From: an uncultured Salinimicrobium sp.
GTDB lineage: Bacteria; Bacteroidota; Bacteroidia; Flavobacteriales; Flavobacteriaceae
Assembly: GCA_946887075.1 (NCBI GenBank)
Contig: CAMPKA010000014.1
Span: 7,663-71,662 of the forward strand
Direction: 5' to 3'
DNA length: 64,000 nucleotides
Within the stretch, counting starts at the first letter, position 1, and the number at the start of each line of letters is the position of its first letter. Under the pieces are notes generated by a model that was not told the DNA's origin, did no database searches, and saw only the letters and a program-made list of their open reading frames with translations. The translations under genes were made by a program, and so were the position numbers. This document shows positions 36,863 through 43,732 of the stretch, piece after piece.

Positions 36863-37682
36863 CTCGGGTCGTATTTTGGAGTTCCATCACCTCCTCTCGC
36901 TGGAGATTTTCGATGATATACACATACCCGATATTGGTCATGTCGTTGAACAGGTCGATATCAATGGTGTAATAACTTTCACTTGGATCTGTGGTATAAC
37001 CGGTGATCGTCCCGATCGGAATTCCCTTCGGGAAGATTAGCGACCTTCCTCCTGTGATAATGGTGTCTCCTTTCTGCACAGGTGCTATTGCGGGCACATC
37101 GATGAGCTGGACAATGTCCGGATCCTGACCGTCCCAGATCAAGGTCCCGAAATGGCTTGAATTCTTAAGTTGCGCGTTGATCTTTGAGTTGGCGTTCAGA
37201 ATAGAGATCACAGTGGCATATCTCGGTGAAACATTTTCGACTATTCCCACTATCCCTTTGCTGGTGACCACTCCCATGTCCGGCCGAACTCCTGCCCGTG
37301 AGCCCCTTTTGAGCGTCAGGTAGTTGTTCCGGTTCGTATAATTATTGTTGATCACCTCCGCAGCCTTAAAGATATAATGGCCTTTGAAGGTGATGGTGTC
37401 CGTGAAATCCGCAAGGTCCAGCGAGTCCTCATATCTGGCCAGTTTGGTCCGCAGCCTTTCATTCTCTTCCAGCAGTCGTTGATTATATTCATCAAGATTG
37501 AAGTAAGCATTGATATCACTGGTCCAGCTGTAAATCCCGCCACTTATGAAATTGGCACTGCTGATAAACTTACTCTTCTGAAAGGAATGGGACTGGATCG
37601 TCAGGATCAGGGAAATGCCGAGCAGCAATAAGAATAAGATATTGTTCTTATTGCGGATAAGAAAGTTGACGATCTGCTGCAT
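36855..37682 (-). CDS. mreC: Rod-shape determining protein MreC
   Basis: 275 residues. A single N-terminal membrane helix (about 14-28), a coiled coil (about 62-90, YNQRLLEENERLRTKLARYE) and a double beta-barrel periplasmic domain with typical MreC strands (YLTLKRGSRAGVRPDMGVV, GIVGIVENVSPRYATVISILN, GDTIITGGRSLIFPKGIPIG). It scaffolds PBP2 and RodA. It lies 9 bases after mreB. Confidence 0.95.
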   Translation of the reverse strand: MQQIVNFLIRNKNNILFLLLLGISLILTIQSHSFQKSKFISSANFISGGIYSWTSDINAYFNLDEYNQRLLEENERLRTKLARYEDSLDLADFTDTITFKGHYIFKAAEVINNNYTNRNNYLTLKRGSRAGVRPDMGVVTSKGIVGIVENVSPRYATVISILNANSKINAQLKNSSHFGTLIWDGQDPDIVQLIDVPAIAPVQKGDTIITGGRSLIFPKGIPIGTITGYTTDPSESYYTIDIDLFNDMTNIGYVYIIENLQREEVMELQNTTRDE

Positions 37683-37691
37683 AAGCTAACC

Positions 37692-38720
37692 CTACTTTAT
37701 CAGGATACCCTTGTACCGGTTGAGCGTTTTGAGGGTAATACCGGTACCTCTTACCACCGCCCGAAGCGGGTCTTCAGCGATATACACAGGCAAATCGGTC
37801 TTCTGGGACAGACGTTTGTCCAGCCCTCGGAGCATCGATCCGCCGCCGGCCAGGTAAATCCCGGTGTTGTATATATCGGCTGCGAGTTCCGGAGGGGTCT
37901 GGGAAAGCGTTTCCATGACCGCATCTTCGATTCGGAGGATGGATTTGTCTAGGGCTTTGGCAATCTCCCGGTAGGAGATGTTGACCTGTTTTGGCTTTCC
38001 TGTCAAAAGATCCCTTCCCTGTACATTCATCTCATCCGGAGGCACTTCAAGGTCTTCCGTGGCAGCTCCTATCTGGATCTTGATCTTTTCTGCGGTGCGC
38101 TCCCCGACATACAGGTTGTGCTGGGTGCGCATATAGTAAACGATATCATTGGTAAAAACGTCTCCCGCAATCTTGACCGATTTATCACAAACGATCCCGC
38201 CCAGGGCAATAACCGCTATTTCCGTAGTTCCTCCTCCGATATCAACGATCATGTTCCCCTTGGGTTGCATGATGTCTACGCCGATCCCTATGGCCGCAGC
38301 CATCGGCTCGTGGATGAGGTAAACCTCTTTTCCATTCACCCGTTCTGCACTCTCCTTCACTGCCCGCATCTCAACTTCTGTGATCCCGGACGGAATACAG
38401 ATTACCATGCGCAGCGCGGGGGTGAACATCTTCTTCTTGAGGGCGGGAATTTCCTTGATGAACATGGTGAGCATCTTTTCGCTGGCATCGAAATCGGCGA
38501 TAACCCCATCCTTCAGAGGACGAATGGTCTTGATATTCTCATGGGTCTTTCCCTGCATCATAGCCGCCTCTTTTCCTACTGCGATGATCTTTCCGGTAGT
38601 TCGGTGCCGGGCAACGATGGACGGACTGTCCACCACGACTTTATCATTGTGTATGATTAGCGTATTGGCAGTACCCAGGTCGATGGCTATTTCTTCTGTG
38701 AGAAAATCGAAAAATCCCAT
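37692..38720 (-). CDS. mreB: Rod-shape determining actin-like protein MreB
   Basis: 342 residues. Actin/HSP70-type ATPase motifs are intact: IDLGTANTLI (phosphate 1), the MIVDIGGGTTEIAVI block (phosphate 2) and GIYLAGGGSMLRGLD (adenosine). MreB filaments organise cell elongation. It opens the mreB-mreC-mreD-mrdA-rodA series. purH ends only 42 bases upstream with no visible terminator, so read-through from purH is likely. Confidence 0.97.
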   Translation of the reverse strand: MGFFDFLTEEIAIDLGTANTLIIHNDKVVVDSPSIVARHRTTGKIIAVGKEAAMMQGKTHENIKTIRPLKDGVIADFDASEKMLTMFIKEIPALKKKMFTPALRMVICIPSGITEVEMRAVKESAERVNGKEVYLIHEPMAAAIGIGVDIMQPKGNMIVDIGGGTTEIAVIALGGIVCDKSVKIAGDVFTNDIVYYMRTQHNLYVGERTAEKIKIQIGAATEDLEVPPDEMNVQGRDLLTGKPKQVNISYREIAKALDKSILRIEDAVMETLSQTPPELAADIYNTGIYLAGGGSMLRGLDKRLSQKTDLPVYIAEDPLRAVVRGTGITLKTLNRYKGILIK

Positions 38721-38762
38721 GTTAAGTCTGTATTGATTGAGGTTCGGTAAATGTAATAAAAT

Positions 38763-40289
38763 TTAGTGTTTAAAATGCCGAATTCCGGTCATCACCATAG
38801 CGATTCCGTTCTGGTCACAATAATCCACGCTCAACTGATCCTTCACGGAACCTCCAGGCTGGATCACACTGGTTATGCCAGCCTTTCCTGCGATTTCAAC
38901 ACAATCGGGAAAAGGGAAGAAAGCATCGCTTGCCATAGCGGCTCCTTCCAAGTTGAAATTGAAACTTCTCGCTTTGCTGATGCTCTGTTTCAGGGCATCT
39001 ACACGCGAGGTCTGACCTGTTCCACTTGCCAGTAGCTGTCTGTCGCGTACCAGGACAATCGTGTTGGATTTGGTGTGTTTACAGATTCGGGAGGCGAACA
39101 GCAGGTCCCCAACCTGTTCCTCGGTCGGATGCTGCCTGGTGACAGGCCGAAGATCCTGAGCCTGGTCGGTTTTGAGATCCTTTTCCTGCACCAGCAAACC
39201 ATTCAGGCACGACCTGACCTGCTCCGAAGGCATATCCCATATCTTCTGGCGCAGTAGCACCCTATTCTTTTTAGCACTGAGGATAGCAAAAGCCTCCTGT
39301 TCAAAACCAGGCGCAATGACTACTTCACAGAAGAGCTGGTGAATCTCCTCTGCCGTGGTGGTGTCGATGGGGGTGTTGCTGATTAAAACCCCTCCAAAAG
39401 CGGAAACCGGATCTCCGGCGAGAGCAGCCTTATAGGCTTCCTGCAGGCTATTCCTCTGGGCAACACCACAGGCGTTGTTATGCTTGAGGATTGCGAAAGT
39501 TGGTTTCTCCTCCCTGAATTCCGCCATGAGATTCACGGCAGCGTCAATATCCAGCAGGTTGTTGTATGACAGCTCCTTTCCGTGCAGTTTCTCAAACATG
39601 GCATCCAACTCCCCGTAAAACTTAGCCTTTTGATGCGGATTCTCTCCATACCGGAGCTGGTTTCCCTGATCAAAGTTTAAACTAAAATGCTGATCCCCGG
39701 AATTGAAGAAACCGAGAATTGCAGTGTCATAATGGGAGGAAACTGCAAAAGCCTTTGCGGCAAAAGCCTTTCGCTCCTCTAGAGTGGTGCTTCCCTCTCC
39801 CCTGGAAATTAGCTTCAGAAATCTGTCGTATTCCGCTACAGAGGGAACACAAAGAACATCCTTAAAATTCTTTGCAGCAGCGCGGATCAGGGATATTCCC
39901 CCGATGTCTATCTTTTCGATGATTTCTTCCTCCGTGGCTCCAGATGCCAAGGTCTTTTCAAAGGGATAAAGATCCACCACAACGATATCGATCTGTGGGA
40001 TTTCGTATTGTTCAAGCTCCTTCCGGTCTGAGTCTTCCTCACTGCGGTTGAGGATCCCGCCGAATATCTTGGGGTGTAGCGTTTTGACTCTTCCGCCGAG
40101 AATGGATGGATAGGAGGTGATATCCTCCACCCGGTTCACAGGAATTCCGAGGTCCCGGATAAATGCCTCAGTACCTCCGGTGGAATAAATGCTGATCCCC
40201 AGCTCATCTAGCTTTCTCACCAGGGGTTCCAGTCCTTTTTTATCAAATACGGAAATCAAGGCGGATTTCGCCTTTTTCAAATCGCTCAT
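38763..40289 (-). CDS. purH: Bifunctional AICAR transformylase / IMP cyclohydrolase
   Basis: 508 residues. PurH carries out the last two steps of IMP synthesis. The N-terminal MGS-like cyclohydrolase domain (about 1-190) shows ALISVFDKKGLEPLV, YSTGGT and VNRVEDITSYPSILGGRVKTLHPKI. The C-terminal formyltransferase domain (about 200-508) shows LRYGENPHQKAKFY, FAILKHNNACGVA with the Lys-His pair, and ASDAFFPFPDC. Length is normal for the family. It lies upstream of mreB on the same strand; the promoter candidate is at 40312. Confidence 0.97.
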   Translation of the reverse strand: MSDLKKAKSALISVFDKKGLEPLVRKLDELGISIYSTGGTEAFIRDLGIPVNRVEDITSYPSILGGRVKTLHPKIFGGILNRSEEDSDRKELEQYEIPQIDIVVVDLYPFEKTLASGATEEEIIEKIDIGGISLIRAAAKNFKDVLCVPSVAEYDRFLKLISRGEGSTTLEERKAFAAKAFAVSSHYDTAILGFFNSGDQHFSLNFDQGNQLRYGENPHQKAKFYGELDAMFEKLHGKELSYNNLLDIDAAVNLMAEFREEKPTFAILKHNNACGVAQRNSLQEAYKAALAGDPVSAFGGVLISNTPIDTTTAEEIHQLFCEVVIAPGFEQEAFAILSAKKNRVLLRQKIWDMPSEQVRSCLNGLLVQEKDLKTDQAQDLRPVTRQHPTEEQVGDLLFASRICKHTKSNTIVLVRDRQLLASGTGQTSRVDALKQSISKARSFNFNLEGAAMASDAFFPFPDCVEIAGKAGITSVIQPGGSVKDQLSVDYCDQNGIAMVMTGIRHFKH

Positions 40290-40311
40290 TTTGTTGGTTT
40301 TGTTGAGGTTG

Positions 40312-40319
40312 CAAAAGTA
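40312..40319 (-). promoter_or_regulatory. TAnnTTTG box upstream of purH
   Basis: A perfect TACTTTTG on the minus strand, 23 bases before the purH ATG. No clear TTTG box is found at the expected upstream distance, so only the -7 element supports it. Confidence 0.45.
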
Positions 40320-40423
40320 GGTATTTCAGCAGAAAATAATGATCCCCCACCCCTTAATTCTCATATATTTTGTAACAAATGACATTCCGTTGCGTCATAT
40401 GTTCTCAGGGTATTAAAATGGGC

Positions 40424-41677
40424 ATGCTAATATATCTTAGGGTACTGAAGGAGAGCTTTAATTTCGCGATCAATGCACTCCGGAATAATAAACTCAGAAC
40501 GATGTTGTCCCTGCTCGGGGTGACCATCGGCATCTTTTCCATCATCGCGGTACTGGCTGCTGTGGATTCCCTGGAACGCGAGATCCGGGGCAGTATCAGT
40601 GCCCTTGACCAGAGCACCATGATCATCATGAGATTTTCTTTTGGACCCACGGAGGTCCCGCAATGGAAAAGGGAGCAGTTCCCTGATGTGACCTATGAGG
40701 AGTACGAATTCCTGAGTCGGAATCTTCCGGAAGCCGAGGCAGTGTCCTTTGCCCTTAATGTTCCCAGGGAAACCATTAAATATCATGACCGTACTGCAAG
40801 CGAGGTGGGAATCGGAGCCGTCACCCATGAATACTATGACATCGAGGCACTCCAGATCGAAGACGGCCGCTTTTTCTCTGAAGCGGAATCCGTTCGTGGT
40901 GCCCAGGTGATTATCTTGGGAGCGGACGTCGCGGAAAGCCTCTTTCCGGATGGCCGGGCGATCGGAAAAGAGGTACGGCTGTATGGAAAGCGCTTTCGGG
41001 TCATCGGGGTGCTTGAAAAAATCGGTGGAGGATTGATGGGGGATTCCCATGACGGTAATGCCTTCCTTCCTGCGACTGCGGTGATGCGGATTTATGGCAG
41101 CAGCAACAGATCTACCTTCCCACAGATCATCCTTAGCCCGAAGGATGGGGCGGATGATGCGGAATTCAAAGCAATGGTTACTCAGAAGCTCAGGAATTTC
41201 AGAGGTCTGCGGCAGGAGGATATGTCCAATTTTTTTGTCAACGAACTTAAAGGCTTCACCGAGTTCATCGACAACATCAGTTCCAGGATGAACATGTTTG
41301 GCCTGGTGATTTCCGGATTTTCGCTGCTGGTCGGTGGATTTGGAATCGCCAATATTATGTTTGTCAGCGTAAAGGAGCGGACCAACCTGATCGGCATTCA
41401 GAAATCCCTGGGGGCCAAAAACCGTTTTATCCTGTTCCAGTTCCTTTTCGAAGCGGTAATCCTGGCAGTAATCGGTGGGCTTATCGGCCTGTTCCTCGTC
41501 TGGATCGCCTCCCTGATCGCCTCTCAGTTCACGGGAGAGTTTGAGTTTATCCTATCTCCGTGGAACATGTTCATCGGAACAGCGGTTTCGGCCGTTATCG
41601 GCCTGGTCTCGGGAATTGTTCCGGCCGTTTCAGCCTCCAAGCTCGATCCTGTCGAGGCCATTCGGACCGGCATGTAA
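40424..41677 (+). CDS. MacB/FtsX-type ABC transporter permease
   Basis: 417 residues from ATG 40424 (MLIYLRVLKESF). A longer in-frame start at 40379 adds 15 residues of poor quality, and 40418 is also possible. N-terminal helix (about 20-45), a large periplasmic MacB core domain (about 50-270, LGADVAESLFPDGRAIGKEVRL...FRVIGVLEK), then three C-terminal helices of the FtsX domain (VISGFSLLVGGFGIANIMFVSVKERTNLIGIQKSLGA). No ATPase gene is adjacent, so its nucleotide-binding partner must be encoded elsewhere. Export or mechanotransmission substrates are unknown. Confidence 0.87.
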   Translation: MLIYLRVLKESFNFAINALRNNKLRTMLSLLGVTIGIFSIIAVLAAVDSLEREIRGSISALDQSTMIIMRFSFGPTEVPQWKREQFPDVTYEEYEFLSRNLPEAEAVSFALNVPRETIKYHDRTASEVGIGAVTHEYYDIEALQIEDGRFFSEAESVRGAQVIILGADVAESLFPDGRAIGKEVRLYGKRFRVIGVLEKIGGGLMGDSHDGNAFLPATAVMRIYGSSNRSTFPQIILSPKDGADDAEFKAMVTQKLRNFRGLRQEDMSNFFVNELKGFTEFIDNISSRMNMFGLVISGFSLLVGGFGIANIMFVSVKERTNLIGIQKSLGAKNRFILFQFLFEAVILAVIGGLIGLFLVWIASLIASQFTGEFEFILSPWNMFIGTAVSAVIGLVSGIVPAVSASKLDPVEAIRTGM

Positions 41678-41699
41678 CTTTAAAGAATCCCGTGTGGAA

Positions 41700-42158
41700 T
41701 CAGTCCAGAATGGAGGCAACTCGCTCGGTCACAAATTCAAGAAAGGTTTCGTCCTCACTGGTAAAGGGATCCGGGGTATTGGAGTCGATGTCGATCTGGC
41801 CTACATTCTTACCCTTATGAAAAAGAGGTACTACAATTTCTGCTTTAACATCGATACTGCATGCGATGTAGTTGTCCTGGGCCTGTACATCAGGAACAAC
41901 GAAGTTTTTGTTTGAGACCGCGACCTGGCCGCAGATTCCCTTGCCGAAAGGGATAATGGTATGCTCGGTAGGGGCCCCGGAATACGGACCTAGCTTCAGT
42001 TCCTCTATATCCCCGTTCCTGAAATAGAAGCCTACCCAGGTATAGTATGCTACCTCTTCCCTGAGCAGATCGCATACTTCCTGCATTCGCTGCTCAGCAC
42101 TCTGGTGTTTCCTGTTAAGGATGTCGTTGACCTGGCGTTTTAGTTTCGTGAAATCCAT
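41700..42158 (-). CDS. GAF protein resembling free methionine-R-sulfoxide reductase
   Basis: 152 residues from ATG 42158; an extended start at 42233 would add 25 residues that lie across a promoter-like box, so I reject it. The fRMsr signature is present: YTWVGFYF, LKLGPYSG, IPFGKGICG and DNYIAC...AEIVVPL...IGQIDIDS-like strands. Of the three cysteines of E. coli YebR (84, 94, 118), the last two are conserved at the same 24-residue spacing (Cys76 and Cys100 here), but the first is missing. It probably reduces free methionine-R-sulfoxide with a two-cysteine mechanism. Confidence 0.8.
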   Translation of the reverse strand: MDFTKLKRQVNDILNRKHQSAEQRMQEVCDLLREEVAYYTWVGFYFRNGDIEELKLGPYSGAPTEHTIIPFGKGICGQVAVSNKNFVVPDVQAQDNYIACSIDVKAEIVVPLFHKGKNVGQIDIDSNTPDPFTSEDETFLEFVTERVASILD

Positions 42159-42174
42159 CGATGAAGCTTTTGAG

Positions 42175-42182
42175 CAAAAGTA
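42175..42182 (-). promoter_or_regulatory. TAnnTTTG box upstream of the GAF protein gene
   Basis: Perfect TACTTTTG on the minus strand, 17 bases before ATG 42158, implying a leader of about 10 bases. No clear -33 partner. Confidence 0.45.
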
Positions 42183-42208
42183 TTTAAAATTTACGCGATG
42201 TTTTACTT

Positions 42209-42793
42209 TTGAAATTCGATACTTTTGAAACAAATCCCTTTCAGAAGTTGCTTCAGCTCATTCAGAAATATGCCGCTGTACTCAGGTTTCTCTTTACCTT
42301 TCTCGGGGTTTACCTATTGCTCGCGCTCCTTTACAACTTTTACCTGAACAGCAATATAAATGCGGGATACCATCCGGATTTCCTGACCCAACTGGTCGGC
42401 CTCCAGAGCGGTGCTTTAGTGGAGGCTATGGGATATCAGACTCAGGTGCATTCCGGTCATCCGGAGGCCTCCATGCATCTTTTTGTCAATGGAAAATTTG
42501 TCGCCCGGATTATAGAGGGATGTAATGCTGCAAGTATCATTATCCTCTTTGTTTCCTTTATGATTGCGTTTGCCGGGAAGTTTGGCACCACGCTGCTTTA
42601 TGCTTTTGCTGGTTCAGTGATCATATATGCGACCAATATCCTTCGTATTGGTCTTATGGCCATTGGTATTTACGAATATCCAGGTCAGGCCCATTTTCTC
42701 CACACCATAGCTTTCCCGCTGGTCATATACGGAATGGTTTTCCTTCTTTGGATTGTCTGGGTCGCCCTCTATTCTAAACAGATTGGGCCATGA
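42209..42793 (+). CDS. xrtF: Exosortase F (XrtF)
   Basis: 194 residues from a TTG at 42209; no in-frame ATG exists upstream of the first membrane helix. A second TTG at 42248 (MLQLIQKYAAVLRF) may be the true start, because two TACTTTTG boxes (42204-42211 and 42220-42227) overlap the first. Multi-spanning membrane protein with the exosortase catalytic residues Cys105 (EGCNAAS), Arg146 (NILRIGLM) and His162 or His165 (AHFLHT), numbered from 42209. Exosortases cleave C-terminal sorting signals and pass proteins to the surface; XrtF is the flavobacterial type. The stop overlaps the next ATG. Confidence 0.88.
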   Translation: MKFDTFETNPFQKLLQLIQKYAAVLRFLFTFLGVYLLLALLYNFYLNSNINAGYHPDFLTQLVGLQSGALVEAMGYQTQVHSGHPEASMHLFVNGKFVARIIEGCNAASIIILFVSFMIAFAGKFGTTLLYAFAGSVIIYATNILRIGLMAIGIYEYPGQAHFLHTIAFPLVIYGMVFLLWIVWVALYSKQIGP

Positions 42794-43242
42794 GAAATGT
42801 AACCAAAATCATAAAGGTGTTGGCCCTGGTATGGCTCCTTGCTCTGGTAAGGCTGTATGAATACACCTTCTTCTACGATCCCTTTATGCACTTTTTCGGA
42901 TCCAGTTTCCATACTGGTGAGGCCCTGGATCTTACCCCAGGCATGTTCTTCAACCTCTTTGTCCGCTTTATGATCAATACTGCTTTGTCCCTGCTCATTC
43001 TATGGGTGGTCTTTGAGAAGCGGGGGATCCTGAGATTTTCCGCAATCATCTATCTGTTCTTCCTGGTCACCCTGTTTCCGGTTTTTGTTTTTCTGATGTA
43101 TCAGGTGACCCCGGAACATTACCTGGCCGCCTTTTACGTCCGGAGGTTCCTTGCGCATCCGGTGCTGATCCTACTGCTGCTTCCGGCCTTTTATTATTAT
43201 ACGATTCGCTACCGAATATCCCGCCGATCCAACGAATTCTAA
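42790..43242 (+). CDS. Exosortase F system-associated membrane protein
   Basis: 150 residues, overlapping the xrtF stop by 4 bases (ATGA). Four hydrophobic segments with a conserved-looking first loop (LVRLYEYTFFYDPFMHFF) and a basic C-terminus. In flavobacteria this small protein always follows xrtF in my knowledge of the family, and it carries the family name for that reason; its biochemical role is not known. It could hold or guide the exosortase substrate. Confidence 0.82.
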   Translation: MRNVTKIIKVLALVWLLALVRLYEYTFFYDPFMHFFGSSFHTGEALDLTPGMFFNLFVRFMINTALSLLILWVVFEKRGILRFSAIIYLFFLVTLFPVFVFLMYQVTPEHYLAAFYVRRFLAHPVLILLLLPAFYYYTIRYRISRRSNEF

Positions 43243-43249
43243 AATTTTG

Positions 43250-43257
43250 TATATTTG
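43250..43257 (+). promoter_or_regulatory. TAnnTTTG box directly before the HYC_CC_PP gene
   Basis: Perfect TATATTTG ending 7 bases before ATG 43265. If used, the transcript would start at or next to the ATG, giving a leaderless or nearly leaderless mRNA. No good TTTG box at 17-23 bases upstream. Confidence 0.35.
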
Positions 43258-43264
43258 CTGCGAG

Positions 43265-43657
43265 ATGAAGCAATTTTTTCATAGATCTCTTTCGATGAGC
43301 CTTTCGCTGCTTGTGCTCCTATCCACCATGTCTTTTACGGTGGAGAAGCATTTTTGTGGGGATGTTTTTGTCGATAAGGCGATATTCTCCGAAGCCAAGG
43401 ACTGCGGTATGCATTCTGGAGCACCGGAGGAGAACGGTTGCTGTAAGGAGGAGAAAATTGTGGTAGAGGGACAGGAGGATCTAAAGCTGAGCTTTGAGGA
43501 TCTTGACCTGGACCAGCAGGTTTTCATCACCTGCTTCACCTGCTCATACCTGAACTTGTTCAAGTCGCTTCCCCGGGAGGAGAATGCCTATACAGATTAT
43601 GCGCCGCCTCTCCTGGTCTACGATATACATCTTCTTGACGAGACTTTCCTGATCTGA
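43265..43657 (+). CDS. HYC_CC_PP-family small exported protein
   Basis: 130 residues from ATG 43265; an upstream start at 43247 (MYICCE) is unlikely since it overlaps the promoter-like box. Signal sequence (SLSLLVLLSTMSF), then the family's three markers: HFCG (HYC-like), GCCKEE (CC) and YAPPLL (PP). The spaced Cys and His residues (HFC, KDCGMH, GCC, CFTC) suggest metal or redox chemistry. It stands immediately upstream of the cusA-type gene, so a periplasmic copper-related role is likely. Family function is unknown to me. Confidence 0.78.
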   Translation: MKQFFHRSLSMSLSLLVLLSTMSFTVEKHFCGDVFVDKAIFSEAKDCGMHSGAPEENGCCKEEKIVVEGQEDLKLSFEDLDLDQQVFITCFTCSYLNLFKSLPREENAYTDYAPPLLVYDIHLLDETFLI

Positions 43658-43686
43658 ACCTGTTATTGATTTTTGTCCCTGTAAAG

Positions 43687-43704
43687 GGAATCCGTGGGGA
43701 TTCC
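43687..43704. promoter_or_regulatory. Perfect inverted repeat upstream of the cusA-type gene
   Basis: GGAATCC - GTGG - GGATTCC, a 7-base-pair perfect palindrome 28 bases before the cusA-type ATG. It can also be read as two direct half-sites GGA(A/T)TCCGT 11 bases apart. No T run follows, so it is not a terminator. It is a candidate operator for the metal regulator. Confidence 0.4.
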
Positions 43705-43732
43705 GTAGGTCAAATCAATAATTTGGTTAAGC

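Noticed and set aside
40427..41050. 207-codon minus-strand frame inside the ABC permease gene
   Set aside because: Opposite-strand shadow; the permease has clear family motifs, this frame has none.
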